A stretch of DNA of 64,000 nucleotides from Streptomyces humicola (GCF_024436035.1 NZ_JANFNG010000004.1:186001-250000), one strand, 5' to 3'; shown: positions 48,261 to 57,559, counted from the first letter of the stretch. Notes: a model not told the origin generated them from the letters alone. Made by a program: numbers and translations.

Positions 48261-48318
48261 CGGCGGGCTCCTCACGACCACAGATCCGGCCACACAGATA
48301 TGTCATGCGCTTGCATAC

Positions 48319-48333
48319 CTGACGGATCGTCAT
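48319..48333. promoter_or_regulatory. CTGAC-N5-GTCAT operator (one mismatch), ACAD/F420 reductase promoter
   Basis: CTGAC-GGATC-GTCAT, nine of ten arm bases, 59 bases before ATG 48260. Apart from the last base its core matches the perfect site at 25121. Confidence 0.7.
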
Positions 48334-48392
48334 CTTAGGGAGAGGGGACCCGCAAGCACAGAGCCACGCACGGTTCGGTGCATCATCGACCC

Positions 48393-48650
48393 ATGGAAGA
48401 GAAGAAGCCCAGAAGTGCGGCGGTGCGCTGGTTGTCGCCGGGCGAGGACAGCTCGGCGACGCAGTTGCGCTGGACGGTGGGACTGTGGTCGGCACTGACG
48501 GCGCTTTGGATCAGCTGGCAGTTCTGGGGCGACGGATCGGCGCCGCGGCGGGGCCTGATCGCACTGCTCACGGTCATCTCGCTGATCCAGGCACTGGGCG
48601 CGCTCGGGCTGCTACGCAAGAAGCGCGGGGCGACACCGAGACGCAGGTGA
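48393..48650 (+). CDS. Small two-helix membrane protein
   Basis: An 85-aa protein of unknown function. It has a charged N-terminus (MEEKKPRSAAVRWLSPGED) and two hydrophobic helices (~27-45, VGLWSALTALWISWQFW, and ~54-74, LIALLTVISLIQALGALGLL). The basic C-tail (RKKRGATPRRR) puts both ends inside the cell. No family is recognised. It lies between the divergent ACAD promoter and the next thiolase-like gene, and has its own weak start region at ATG 48393. It is not obviously part of the pathway. Confidence 0.6.
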   Translation: MEEKKPRSAAVRWLSPGEDSSATQLRWTVGLWSALTALWISWQFWGDGSAPRRGLIALLTVISLIQALGALGLLRKKRGATPRRR

Positions 48651-48663
48651 ACACCTCGACAAA

Positions 48664-48678
48664 CTGATGTACCGTCAG
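48664..48678. promoter_or_regulatory. CTGAT-N5-GTCAG operator (one mismatch) over a leaderless promoter
   Basis: CTGAT-GTACC-GTCAG, nine of ten arm bases. It contains TACCGT (48670-48675), which ends seven bases before ATG 48683. The transcript would start at or near the ATG and the operator covers the -10. Confidence 0.72.
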
Positions 48679-48682
48679 ATTC

Positions 48683-49864
48683 ATGCCGAACGCCATACGC
48701 ACCGCCCCGCGCAAGGTGGCCGTCGTCGGCGTGGCCCTCGCCGACTGCGGTCGGGTCGACGAGGCCACGCCCTACGCCCTGCACGCCCAGGCGGCGCGCC
48801 GCGCGCTTGCCGACTCGGGGCTGGACCGATCGGTCATCGACGGCTTCGGTTCGGCTGGTCTGGGCACCCTGGCGCCCGTGGAGGTCGCCGAATACCTCGG
48901 CCTGCGCCCCACATGGGTGGAATCGACGTCGGTCGGCGGTGCGACGTGGGAGGTCATGGCCGCCCACGCGGCGGACGCGATCGCCGCCGGGCGCGCCAAC
49001 GCCGTGCTGCTCGTCTACGGCTCGACCGCACGTGCCGATCTAAAGGCCGGGCGCCGCACCGCGAACCTCTCGTTCGGCTCGCGCGGACCGCTCCAGTTCG
49101 AGGTGCCGTATGGGCACACCCTGGTCGCCAAGTACGCGATGGCCGCCCGCCGCCACATGCACGAGTACGGCACGACGCTCGAACAGCTCGCCGAGGTGGC
49201 CGTCCAGGCACGTGCCAACGCGGCCCGCAATCCCGAGGCGATGTACCGCACCCCCATCACTGTTGACGACGTGCTGTCCGGCCCATTGATCGCAGACCCG
49301 TTCACCAAGCTCCACTGCTGCATCCGTTCCGACGGCGGCTGCGCCGTGCTGCTCGCCGCGGAGGAGTACGTACCGGACGCAGCCACGACGCCCGTGTGGA
49401 TCCTGGGCGCGGGTGAGCATCTCTCCCATGCCGCGATGTCGGAGTGGGACGACTTCACCGTCTCGCCTGCGGCGGTCTCGGGGCGTCTCGCCTTCGAGCG
49501 GGCCTGGGTGCGGCCCAGCGACGTCGACATCGCCGAGATCTACGACGCCTTCACCTACATGACCTTGGTGACCCTGGAGGACCTGGGCTTTTGCGAGAAG
49601 GGCGAGGGCGGCGCGTTCGTGGAGAAGGGCAGACTGCTGGCGGACGGCGAGCTGCCGGTCAACACCGACGGCGGCGGGCTCTCGGCCTGCCATCCGGGCA
49701 TGCGGGGGCTGTTCCTGATCGTGGAGGCGGTGCGGCAACTGCGCGGCGACGCCGGCGAGCACCAGGTGCATACGGCCGGCGGTCGCACGCCCGAGCTTGC
49801 CGTGGCCTCCGGAACGGGCGGATGGTTCTGCTCCTCCGGCACGCTCGTCCTCGGCCGCGGCTGA
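48683..49864 (+). CDS. Thiolase-fold lipid-transfer protein (Ltp3/Ltp4-like)
   Basis: A 393-aa thiolase-superfamily member: VAVVGVALADCGRVDE, GLGTLAPVEVAEYLGLRPTWVES, SVGGATWEVMAAHAADAI, HEYGTTLEQLAEVAVQARANAARNPEAM, IYDAFTYMT and NTDGGGLSACHPGMRG. It has no nucleophilic Cys in the thiolase position, like the lipid-transfer/aldolase group. It is a second such protein besides the Ltp2-like one at 31.6 kb. A DUF35 gene lies convergently seven bases after its stop and is a likely partner. No ribosome site precedes ATG 48683, consistent with a leaderless transcript. Confidence 0.83.
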   Translation: MPNAIRTAPRKVAVVGVALADCGRVDEATPYALHAQAARRALADSGLDRSVIDGFGSAGLGTLAPVEVAEYLGLRPTWVESTSVGGATWEVMAAHAADAIAAGRANAVLLVYGSTARADLKAGRRTANLSFGSRGPLQFEVPYGHTLVAKYAMAARRHMHEYGTTLEQLAEVAVQARANAARNPEAMYRTPITVDDVLSGPLIADPFTKLHCCIRSDGGCAVLLAAEEYVPDAATTPVWILGAGEHLSHAAMSEWDDFTVSPAAVSGRLAFERAWVRPSDVDIAEIYDAFTYMTLVTLEDLGFCEKGEGGAFVEKGRLLADGELPVNTDGGGLSACHPGMRGLFLIVEAVRQLRGDAGEHQVHTAGGRTPELAVASGTGGWFCSSGTLVLGRG

Positions 49865-49870
49865 ACGCGG

Positions 49871-50281
49871 TCAGTCCGTGGGACGGAAAACGGGGACGGC
49901 CGGGGCACCGGCCTCGGCGCGGAAAAGCACCCGCAGGGGCATACCCACCCGAAGGTCGCTCCCGGCGCAATCGACGATCTCGGTCATCATGCGCGGCCCC
50001 TCGTCGAGGTCGACGACGGCGGCCACGTAGGGGACGCGGTCGCGATGCGGCGCCAGGTCGTTCAGGTGGACCACCGACCAGGTGTAGAGCGCTGCCCGGC
50101 CGCTCGCCTCCTCCCACGCGACGTCCTCGCTCCAGCACCGCGGACAGAATTCGCGGGGGTAGTGATGCGCGGCACCGCAGGCACCACAGCGGCGTATCAG
50201 CAGACGGCCGTCGGCGGCGGCGTCCCAGTACGGACGGGTGAACGCGTCGATGTCGGGCAGGTCGAAGCGCGCAGTGGGCAT
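49871..50281 (-). CDS. DUF35 OB-fold zinc protein
   Basis: A 136-aa protein with CGACGAAHHYPREFCPRC (zinc knuckle, residues ~32-49) and an OB-fold with YTWSVVHLNDLAPHRDRVPYVAAVVDLDEGPRM split across two strands. This is the acyl-CoA-binding partner type for thiolase-like lipid-transfer proteins. The most likely partner is the convergent gene ending at 49864. It is encoded with the DoxX protein, 36 bases downstream of it. Confidence 0.85.
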   Translation of the reverse strand: MPTARFDLPDIDAFTRPYWDAAADGRLLIRRCGACGAAHHYPREFCPRCWSEDVAWEEASGRAALYTWSVVHLNDLAPHRDRVPYVAAVVDLDEGPRMMTEIVDCAGSDLRVGMPLRVLFRAEAGAPAVPVFRPTD

Positions 50282-50317
50282 GGCGGATTCCTCCAGGGGG
50301 AGCGTCGCAGGTCCGAT

Positions 50318-50767
50318 TCAGAAGAGCCCGAAGGCGGCATCGAGTGACCATGTCTGCCAGCTCATGGCGAAAAGGGCGACCAGCGATATCAGCGCCATCA
50401 TTCCGTTCTGCCCCTGCTCGGCCCAGTCGTGGATCATGAGGACGAGATAGAGAAGGTTCAGCACGAGGCCGCCGACCAGGGCGATGGGCGTCAGCAAGCC
50501 AAGGGTCAGGCCAAGGCCGAGGGCGAGTTCGGCGTAGGCGACGACGTAGGCCATCACCTTGGGACGTGGCGCCACTACCGCCGCGAAACCGTTCTGCACA
50601 ACGGGCCACCGGTGTTTGGCCGCCACATCGGCGGCCCACGCTATCCCCGAGCCCCGCTCGAACCAGGCCTTCTTGTCCTTGTGCCGCCAGCTCTCCAGCC
50701 ACCACAGCCCGAGGCCTATCCGCAGGACGGCAAGCCACTGCGCTCCGGTGAGCCATGTCGTATGCAT
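50318..50767 (-). CDS. DoxX-family membrane protein
   Basis: A 149-aa protein with four predicted helices: QWLAVLRIGLGLWWLESW, VMAYVVAYAELALGLGLTLG, a helix around VGGLVLNLLYLVLM, and MALISLVALFAMSW. This is the DoxX/DoxD fold, related to the small subunit of thiosulfate:quinone oxidoreductase but widespread in other contexts, including redox stress complexes. Its function here is unknown. It has a perfect regulon palindrome 21 bases upstream of the start and GGAGG near ATG 50767, so it belongs to the catabolic regulon. The DUF35 gene follows. Confidence 0.8.
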   Translation of the reverse strand: MHTTWLTGAQWLAVLRIGLGLWWLESWRHKDKKAWFERGSGIAWAADVAAKHRWPVVQNGFAAVVAPRPKVMAYVVAYAELALGLGLTLGLLTPIALVGGLVLNLLYLVLMIHDWAEQGQNGMMALISLVALFAMSWQTWSLDAAFGLF

Positions 50768-50788
50768 AGCGGGCCTCCCTGTTTCTGG

Positions 50789-50803
50789 CTGACGGTATGT
50801 CAG
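50789..50803. promoter_or_regulatory. CTGAC-N5-GTCAG operator, DoxX/DUF35 promoter
   Basis: CTGAC-GGTAT-GTCAG, perfect. Read on the minus strand it contains TACCGT, a TAnnnT -10 for the DoxX gene. Confidence 0.82.
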
Positions 50804-51116
50804 TTCAGCCGAGCCGGACGCTGCACCGCAAGACCTCGGGGCGGATCCGACGACTTCTGGTCAAAACCATTCACAAGCGGTCGACGGCGATACCCGGCGC
50901 GCCCTTGAGGATATTGATGGATGCGACACATGCTTCATGGGCGAACACCGGACAGCCGGGGGAGGGCGCGAGGCCATGCGGCTTCGGCGCGAGGCGTCGG
51001 AGCCCTGACCGGCGGGTCGGCCGGCCCACCCCCCTCCGCCGACCGACCCGCCCTCGATCGCCCCGCATCTCCCGAGACCTTCACCGCCGCAGGGCCTTTC
51101 ATGCCAACCCCTGTTC
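50804..51116. other. Intergenic stretch between divergent DoxX and synthetase units
   Basis: No convincing gene is seen; the small open frames here have no family or ribosome site. A 10-bp stem, GGCGGGTCGG (51011-51020) with CCGACCCGCC (51043-51052), could be a terminator or structured spacer. Confidence 0.5.
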
Positions 51117-51155
51117 CTGACTGCGCGTCAGTCTTAGAATCTGACTGAGCGTCAG
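51117..51155. promoter_or_regulatory. Two CTGAC-N5-GTCAG operators flanking a -10 box, synthetase promoter
   Basis: CTGAC-TGCGC-GTCAG (51117-51131) and CTGAC-TGAGC-GTCAG (51141-51155), both perfect, centres 24 bp apart. TAGAAT (51135-51140), a consensus TAnnnT -10, lies exactly between them, so the second site covers the transcription start. Confidence 0.88.
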
Positions 51156-51193
51156 TTCTTCTCTCCGAGGACCATCAGGAGCGGACGAGGACC

Positions 51194-53407
51194 ATGCTTG
51201 GATCGACACACGGAACCCTCAGCACCGACCCACGTGCGGCCCGAGCCGTTGCCTGCAGCGAGCGGTGCGGCCCGGCCGTGCGCCACTCGACCGACTTCGA
51301 CGTGGGCGGCCGTCCGCTGCACTCCCCCGTTCCCGACCTCGACCGGTTCTTCCGGCCGGAGTCGGTGGCCGTCATCGGCGCATCCGACAGCGAGGGGAGG
51401 CCGAACACCGGCATCACGCGGCAGCTCCTCGCCTGGTCCGAGCGCGTCGGTGCCCGGCTCTTCCCCGTCAATCCCGGACGCGAGAGCGTCTTCGCCATCC
51501 CCTGCCGCCCTCGTGTCGCAGACCTCCCGCATCCTGTCGATCTCGCCGTCGTTCTGGTATCCGACCCCCTTCCGGTGATCGAGGAACTCGCTGAGTCCAA
51601 AACCAAGTTCGCGGTCGTCTTCGCCTCCGGATTCGCCGAGACCGGTGCGGACGGCGCCGCCGCCCAGGAACGGCTCACCGACGCGGTCTCCCGGTCGGGC
51701 CTGCGGCTGCTGGGCCCGAACACCAACCTCAACGCCTTCGAGAAGTTCCGCGACGACCTCGACGGTCCCGCCATCGCCCTGATCACCCAGTCAGGCCACC
51801 AGGGCCGTCCCGTCTTCACGCTCCAGGAGCTCGGCATCCGCCTGAGCCACTGGGCCCCGACCGGCAATGAGGCCGACCTGGAGACGGCGGACTTCGTCAA
51901 CTACTTTGCCGAGCAACCCGAGGTCGGCGCGATCGCCGCATATGTGGAAGGGCTCCGCGACGGCCGCTCGTTCACTCTCGCCGCCGACCGAGCGGCTCGT
52001 AAAAAGGTACCGATCGTGGCCGTCAAGGTCGGCAGGACCGAGACGGGGGCGCGCACGGCCGCCTCGCACACCGGCAAGCTCACCGGCTCGGACGCGGTCG
52101 CCGACGCAGCCTTCCGGCAGTTCGGCGTGATCCGGGTCGACGGACTCGACGAACTGCAGGACACGGCGGCTCTGCTTGCCAGGGCCCGCCCCCCGCAAGC
52201 CGACGGTGTCGTCGTCTACTCGATCTCCGGCGGCACGGGAGCGCACTTCGCCGACCTCGCAGCCACCGCAGGGCTCCGCCTCCCGGAGCTGCCGCAGTCG
52301 ACCCAGGACGAGCTGCACCAGTGGATACCCCCCTATCTCAACGTCGTCAATCCGGTGGACAACGGGGGTCACCCCGTCGGCGACTGGCGCGGCCGCAAGA
52401 TCATCGACGCGATCCTCGCCGATCCCTCCGTCGGCGTGCTGGTCTGCCCGATCACCGGCCCCTTCCCGCCGATGAGCGACAAGCTCGCGCAGGACCTGGC
52501 AGACGCGGCCGAGGAAACGGACAAGCTCGTGTGCGTCGTGTGGGGTTCGCCCGTGGGAACCGAGGACGCCTATCGCACCACCCTGCTCGGCTCCTCCCGG
52601 ATCGCGACCTTCCGCACCTTCCGCAACTGCATCACGGCCGTCAAGGCCTATCTGGACCACCACCGCTTCGTCACCTCCTACCGCTCCCCCTTCGACGACG
52701 CTCCGCGCACGCCTTCCCCGTCCGCTCGAAAGGCCCGCGCCCTGACGCGCCCCGCCGGGCGGCTGAGTGAACACGCCGCCAAGCAGATGCTGCGGGCCTA
52801 CGGGATCAGGGTGCCCCGCGAGCAACTGGTCAACAGCGCGGCCGGCGCCGTACGCGCGGCGGGCCTGGTCGGGTACCCGGTCGCGATGAAGGCATCGGGC
52901 CCGCAACTCGCCCACAAGACCGAACTCGGACTCGTCAAGTTGAACCTGACCTCTGCGAGCCAGGTGCGGGACGCCTATCGCGAGCTCACCGACATCGCTC
53001 GGTACGAGGACATCGACCTCGACGGCGTCCTTGTCTGCCAGATGGTCGAACAGGGCATGGAGATGTTCGTGGGCGTCACGCACGACCCCGTCTTCGGCCC
53101 GACCGTCACCCTCGGCCTCGGCGGCGTCCTCGTCGAGGTGCTGCGGGACACGGCCGTCCGTGTCCCTCCGTTCGGCGAGGGCGAGGTGCGGTGCATGCTC
53201 GGCGAACTGCGCGGGCGCGCGCTGCTCGACGGCGTGCGAGGAGCACCTCCGGCCGATACCGACGCCCTGGTCGATGTCGTGCTGCGTGTACAGCGTATGG
53301 CGATGGAGCTCGGCGACGACCTCACCGAACTCGACGTCAACCCCCTGATGGTGCTTCCACGCGGGCAGGGCGCCGTCGCGCTCGACGCGCTGGCGGTGTG
53401 CCGCTGA
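51194..53407 (+). CDS. NDP-forming acyl-CoA synthetase (acetate-CoA ligase family)
   Basis: A 737-aa protein. Residues ~45-165 are a CoA-binding domain (FFRPESVAVIGASDSEGRPN). Two succinyl-CoA-ligase-like domains follow; the second shows VPIVAVKVGRTETGARTAASHTGKLTG and then SISGGTGAHFADLA, where the phospho-His loop is expected. The last ~220 residues are an ATP-grasp domain (GYPVAMKASGPQLAHKTELG, GVTHDPVFGPTVTLGLGG, LDVNPLMV). The enzyme makes an acyl-CoA from acid, CoA and ATP via ADP. An organic-acid product of ring cleavage is a plausible substrate. GAGGA precedes ATG 51194. An enoyl-CoA hydratase follows in the same unit. Confidence 0.87.
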   Translation: MLGSTHGTLSTDPRAARAVACSERCGPAVRHSTDFDVGGRPLHSPVPDLDRFFRPESVAVIGASDSEGRPNTGITRQLLAWSERVGARLFPVNPGRESVFAIPCRPRVADLPHPVDLAVVLVSDPLPVIEELAESKTKFAVVFASGFAETGADGAAAQERLTDAVSRSGLRLLGPNTNLNAFEKFRDDLDGPAIALITQSGHQGRPVFTLQELGIRLSHWAPTGNEADLETADFVNYFAEQPEVGAIAAYVEGLRDGRSFTLAADRAARKKVPIVAVKVGRTETGARTAASHTGKLTGSDAVADAAFRQFGVIRVDGLDELQDTAALLARARPPQADGVVVYSISGGTGAHFADLAATAGLRLPELPQSTQDELHQWIPPYLNVVNPVDNGGHPVGDWRGRKIIDAILADPSVGVLVCPITGPFPPMSDKLAQDLADAAEETDKLVCVVWGSPVGTEDAYRTTLLGSSRIATFRTFRNCITAVKAYLDHHRFVTSYRSPFDDAPRTPSPSARKARALTRPAGRLSEHAAKQMLRAYGIRVPREQLVNSAAGAVRAAGLVGYPVAMKASGPQLAHKTELGLVKLNLTSASQVRDAYRELTDIARYEDIDLDGVLVCQMVEQGMEMFVGVTHDPVFGPTVTLGLGGVLVEVLRDTAVRVPPFGEGEVRCMLGELRGRALLDGVRGAPPADTDALVDVVLRVQRMAMELGDDLTELDVNPLMVLPRGQGAVALDALAVCR

Positions 53408-53453
53408 GCCGAGCCCGCGGGCCACCGCGAGCACGACCCTCCGAAGGACATCC

Positions 53454-54302
53454 ATGGCCGACTCCCCCTCCAGTGCCCCCTCGAACTCCCCGGTCCCGCT
53501 GGGGAATTCCCTTGATTCACTTGTACTCCACGCCACTGACAACGCCGTCTCGTGGATCACGCTGAACCGCCCGGAGGCCCTCAACGCGCTCACCTGGGCG
53601 CAGCGGGAACGCGTGATAACGCTGCTGGACGAGGCATCCGCAGACCCGGGGATCCGCGCCGTCGTGATCGCCGCGAGGGGCCGCGCCTTCTGCGCGGGAG
53701 CCGACCTGAGCGGCGGGGCCGCGTCACAGGAGGCGCGTGTCGCGGGTGATGTGGCCCGTACGATCCGCCTCGGTGCTCAGCGCCTCATCGCTGCCGTCCA
53801 GGACTGCGAGAAGCCGGTGATCGCGGCGGTCAACGGGACGGCGGCCGGAATCGGGGCGCACCTCGCCTTCGCCTGCGATCTGGTCCTCGCGGCGGACAGC
53901 GCACGGTTCATCGAGGTGTTCGTCCGCCGCGGTCTTGTCCCCGACGGCGGCGGAACGTATCTGCTGCCGCGCCTGATCGGCCCCCAGCGCACGAAGGAAC
54001 TGATGTTCTTCGGCGACGACCTCCCCGCCCCGGCGGCCGAACGCCTTGGCCTGGTGAACCGTGTCGTCCCCATCGGCGATCTGGAAAAAACCACCCGTAC
54101 GTGGGCCGAACGTCTCGCCTGCAGCCCCACACGCGCGCTGGCACTGACGAAGCAGCTGATCAACTCATCTCTCGACGGCGGGCGAGCTGCCGCCTTCACC
54201 GCCGAATCCGCCGCCCAGGAGGTCAATATGACCACGGCGGACGCACAGGAAGGGGTCCGCAGCTTCATGGAGCGCCGCGCCCCGCGTTTCCGGGGCCGGT
54301 GA
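53454..54302 (+). CDS. Enoyl-CoA hydratase/isomerase
   Basis: A 282-aa crotonase with ITLNRPEALNALTWAQRERV, ARGRAFCAGADLSGG (oxyanion hole), NGTAAGIGAHLAFACDLVLAA, and FVRRGLVPDGGGTYLLPRLIG; a hydratase catalytic acid position reads Asp-Gly-Gly-Gly rather than Glu. The N-terminal ~22 residues are Ser/Pro-rich and dispensable-looking. GAAGGACATCC precedes ATG 53454. It is 46 bases after the synthetase and under the same double operator, so it probably acts on the CoA ester made by that enzyme. Confidence 0.85.
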   Translation: MADSPSSAPSNSPVPLGNSLDSLVLHATDNAVSWITLNRPEALNALTWAQRERVITLLDEASADPGIRAVVIAARGRAFCAGADLSGGAASQEARVAGDVARTIRLGAQRLIAAVQDCEKPVIAAVNGTAAGIGAHLAFACDLVLAADSARFIEVFVRRGLVPDGGGTYLLPRLIGPQRTKELMFFGDDLPAPAAERLGLVNRVVPIGDLEKTTRTWAERLACSPTRALALTKQLINSSLDGGRAAAFTAESAAQEVNMTTADAQEGVRSFMERRAPRFRGR

Positions 54303-54335
54303 CCTCGGAATTGCCCGCCTCCACACCCTTCCTAC

Positions 54336-54350
54336 CTGACGTATCGTCAG
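54336..54350. promoter_or_regulatory. CTGAC-N5-GTCAG operator, flavin reductase promoter
   Basis: CTGAC-GTATC-GTCAG, perfect, containing TATCGT (54342-54347) as a likely -10. The start codon region begins 16 bases after that -10, so the leader is very short. Confidence 0.83.
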
Positions 54351-54363
54351 TTTAAATGGATGC

Positions 54364-55008
54364 GTGATGGGACATGCAGAGATGGCGGTCGCCGCCGTCC
54401 GCTACCTCCGGTCGGTCGGCGCGGCGACCTCCGCTGCCCCCGTGGAAGCACTGCCTCCGCCGGAGCTGCGCGCGGTGCGCGAGAACGAACGCGCGCCGCT
54501 CGACACGGGTGAGTTCCGGCGCGTGCTCGGCCACTTCGCAAGCGGCGTCACGATTATCACCGCACCCGCCGCCGACTCGCACACGCCTCCGGCGGGCTTC
54601 GCCTGCCAGTCCTTTGCATCCCTCTCCCTGGAGCCGCCGCTCGTCGCCTTCATGGTGGCCCGCACCTCGACCAGCTGGCCGCGGATAGCGCAGGCCGGAG
54701 TCTTCTGCGTCAACATCCTCGGCGCCGACCAGGGCGAGTTGTGCCGTTCCTTCGCCGTGAGCGGCGCGGACAATCCGGATAAGTTCGCAGGCGTCGCGTG
54801 GAGCCCCGCCCCCGCAAGCGGCGCGCCGCGCCTGGCGGGCGTCCTGGCGTGGGTCGACTGCACCATCCACGCCGTCCACACCGGCGGCGACCACCTGATC
54901 GTCGTCGGCCGCGTGGACGCCCTGGGCACGACAGACACAGTGGAAGCGCCGTCCGAGCCCGCCCCATTGCTCTTCCACCGGGGCCGCTTCGGGCGGTTCA
55001 CCCCGTGA
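54364..55008 (+). CDS. HsaB-like flavin reductase
   Basis: A 214-aa FMN-binding split-barrel reductase. It has LGHFASGVTIITAPA, GFACQSFASLSLEPPLVAFMV, GVFCVNILGADQGELCRSFA, DKFAGVAW and DCTIHAVHTGGDHLIVVGRVDAL, a pattern close to mycobacterial HsaB, the reductase partner of the 3-HSA hydroxylase. It starts at GTG 54364 or the next codon, ATG 54367; there is no ribosome site. The first ~45 residues are an extra Ala/Pro-rich arm. The matching oxygenase (HsaA) is not in the window. It may serve one elsewhere or the LLM proteins. Confidence 0.82.
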   Translation: MMGHAEMAVAAVRYLRSVGAATSAAPVEALPPPELRAVRENERAPLDTGEFRRVLGHFASGVTIITAPAADSHTPPAGFACQSFASLSLEPPLVAFMVARTSTSWPRIAQAGVFCVNILGADQGELCRSFAVSGADNPDKFAGVAWSPAPASGAPRLAGVLAWVDCTIHAVHTGGDHLIVVGRVDALGTTDTVEAPSEPAPLLFHRGRFGRFTP

Positions 55009-55024
55009 GCGAACAAGCCGCCTC

Positions 55025-56381
55025 TCAGGCCGCGGCTGCAGGCGCCGCGATCCCTACGGTCCCAGGCCCTGCCCCTCGCCGACGGATCACCAGAGCCATC
55101 AACGCCGCTACGGCGCACAGTGCTCCCGAGCAGTACCAGGCGAGGTCGTAACTTCCGAAGGTGTCGCGCACCACGCCCGCCAGGAAGGCGACGAGCGCCG
55201 CACCGACCTGGTGGGAGGCGAGCACCCAGCCGAAGACGATGGGCCCGTCCTCGCCGAAGTGCGCCCGGCACAGCGCGAGCGTCGGCGGCACGGTGGCCAC
55301 CCAGTCGAGGCCGTAGAAGATGATGAAGAACAGCATCGGCGGTTGCACGGTGGCGGCGAAGAGCATCGGCAGAAAGATCAGCGACAGGCCGCGCAGCGCG
55401 TAGTAGACGGCGAGCAGTCGGCGCGTGTCGAAGCGGTCGGTGAACCAGCCCGACGCGATCGTGCCCGCGATGTCGAAGACACCGATGACGGCGAGCAGGC
55501 TCGCAGCCGTCGTCTGCGGCATGCCGTGGTCACACGCGGCCGGGACGAAGTGCGTGCCGACCAGGCCGTTCGTCGAGGCCCCGCAGATGGCGAAGGTGCC
55601 GGCGAGCAGCCAGAACGGCTTGGTCCGCGCGGCGCTCAGCAGAGCCCGCACGGCCCGCACGGCCGCGCCCGACTGCCGGGGCGGTACGGGCACGGGGCGG
55701 GCCGGATCGGCCCCGTACGGCTGCAGGCCGATGTCCTGCGGGCGGTCGCGCAGCATCCACACCACGAGCGGTACGACGGCGAGAGCCGCGAAGGAGACCA
55801 CGAGGGAGGCGGTGCGCCAGCCGTGACCGCTGATGATCGCGGAGACGAGGGGCAGGAAGACCAGTTGGCCGGCCGCACCGCCCGCCGTCAGCACGCCCGA
55901 GACGAGGCCGCGCCGCCCCACGAACCAGCGACTGGTGATGGTCCCCACAAAGGCCAGCGCCATCGATCCGGTGCCGAGGCCGACCAGGACACCCCAGCAC
56001 AGCAGGAGTTGCCAGCTTGCCCTCCATGAAGACGGTCAGGCCGCTTCCGGCGCTGACGAGCAGCAGTGCGCAGGTGACCACTTTGCGGATGCCGAAACGA
56101 TCCATCAGTGCGGCGGCGAAGGGCGAGGTCAGCCCGTAGAGCACCAGGTTGATGGAGACGGCTGAGCTGATGGTGGCGTCCGACCAGCCGAATTCCTTGT
56201 GCAGTGGGTCGATCATCACGCTGGGCACCGCGCGGAATCCGGCGGCGCCGACGAGCGTCAGAAAAACGACGACCGCGATCCACCAGGCGCGGTGGATGCG
56301 CGAGCGCCGCACGGCGGTCCGGGCGCGGACAGTGTTCTCGGTGCCTGTCGGCTCTGGGGATGTCTGCGTCACGCCGACCAT
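55025..56381 (-). pseudogene. MFS transporter disrupted by a frameshift near 56017
   Basis: Two overlapping frames make one major-facilitator protein. The first half starts at ATG 56381 and reads to TVFMEGKLA. The second frame continues SWQLLLCWGVLVGLGTGSMALAFVGTI to the stop at 55025. Restoring frame needs one base less at 56017-56018 (TT on the plus strand, AA in the coding strand: GGCAAGCTGG should be GGCAGCTGG). The intact protein would have about 450 residues and twelve helices, resembling MFS anion/monocarboxylate carriers. It lies 97 bases after the zinc ADH gene at the end of its operon, so it may have imported the substrate. A sequencing error cannot be excluded. Confidence 0.8.
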
Positions 56382-56477
56382 CCTGTGTGAGCCGTTTGGC
56401 CGGAACGAGTGGCCCGAAGGCCAGGATACGTAAGGATCGGGCCACGAAGTCCGACTGCCCGGGGAGTAGGCGGTCCC

Positions 56478-57545
56478 TCAGAACGTCAGGACGGATCGCG
56501 CTACCCGGCCGTGGAGGGTGTCCTCGGCGGCCTTGTCGAAATCCTCGACCGGATAGGCCTTGGTGACCAGTTCGTCGAGGAGAAGGCGTCCCTCGCGGTA
56601 CAGCTGCGCATAGAGCGCGATGTCGTGCTGCGGCCGCGAGGACCCGTAACGGCAACCGAGTATCGACTTGTCGAGATACATCGCCGAGACGAGAAAGGAC
56701 GCCTCGGCCGTGGCCGGCGGCACGCCGAGCAGCACCGCCTGGCCGTGCCGGTCGAGCAGGTCGATGGCCTGGCGTATCAGCGTGACACGCCCGACGCACT
56801 CGAACGAATGATCGGCGCCGTGCGGCAGCAGTCGGCGGACGGCGGACACGGCGTCGTCGACCGCGGACGCATCGACGAAGTCGGTGGCGCCGAACAGGCG
56901 CGCCGCCGCTTCCTTCGCCGGGTTGGCGTCGACGGCAACGATCCGCAGCGCGCCGGCGATCCGTGCGCCCTGGATGACGTTGAGGCCGATACCGCCCGCG
57001 CCGATGACCACGACGGAATCACCGCGCTCGACGCGGGCACGGTTGAGCACCGCGCCGACGCCGGTCACGACTCCGCAGCCAATGAGCGCGGCGGACGTGA
57101 AAGGTATGTCGCTGGGGATGGGGACCGCTTGCACCGCCTTGACGATCGTACGTTCCGCGAAGGCGGAGTTGGAGGCGAACGAGTAGAGCGTTTCACCCGC
57201 ACGCGTGAACGGTTGTCCGGGGCGGCCGATGGCTTTGCGGCACATGGTGGGGCGGCCACGATCGCAGTCGGCGCATGTTCCGCAGTTGGCGAGGGTGGAC
57301 AGGGCAACGTGGTCGCCGGGAGCCACATGGGTCACGCCGGCGCCGGCCGACTCGACGATGCCCGCTCCCTCGTGGCCGAGAACGACGGGGACCGGGAAGG
57401 GAATCGTTCCGTCGACGACGGACAGGTCGCTGTGGCACAGGCCGGCGGCCTGGATGCGCACGCGGACCTCGCCCGGTCCGGGTTGACGCACGTCCAGGTC
57501 GTCGACGACGTGCGTCTGCTTGCCGTCGAAGATGACGCCTCTCAT
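56478..57545 (-). CDS. Zinc-dependent alcohol dehydrogenase (class III-like MDR)
   Basis: A 355-aa enzyme: [12 protein letters not shown] and GHEGAG (catalytic zinc), structural cysteines in [18 protein letters not shown], Rossmann motif [18 protein letters not shown], and DHSFECVGR. It oxidises an alcohol to an aldehyde or ketone with NAD or a mycothiol/NDMA-type cofactor; the family cannot be narrowed further. It follows the aldehyde dehydrogenase gene by 14 bases, so alcohol to acid oxidation by consecutive steps is likely, perhaps of a sterol side-chain alcohol. Confidence 0.87.
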   Translation of the reverse strand: MRGVIFDGKQTHVVDDLDVRQPGPGEVRVRIQAAGLCHSDLSVVDGTIPFPVPVVLGHEGAGIVESAGAGVTHVAPGDHVALSTLANCGTCADCDRGRPTMCRKAIGRPGQPFTRAGETLYSFASNSAFAERTIVKAVQAVPIPSDIPFTSAALIGCGVVTGVGAVLNRARVERGDSVVVIGAGGIGLNVIQGARIAGALRIVAVDANPAKEAAARLFGATDFVDASAVDDAVSAVRRLLPHGADHSFECVGRVTLIRQAIDLLDRHGQAVLLGVPPATAEASFLVSAMYLDKSILGCRYGSSRPQHDIALYAQLYREGRLLLDELVTKAYPVEDFDKAAEDTLHGRVARSVLTF

Positions 57546-57559
57546 GTCTCACTGCCCCC

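Noticed and set aside
51011-51052. Hairpin considered as terminator of a small gene in 50804-51116
   Set aside because: No supported gene precedes it on either strand; left as a structured spacer.
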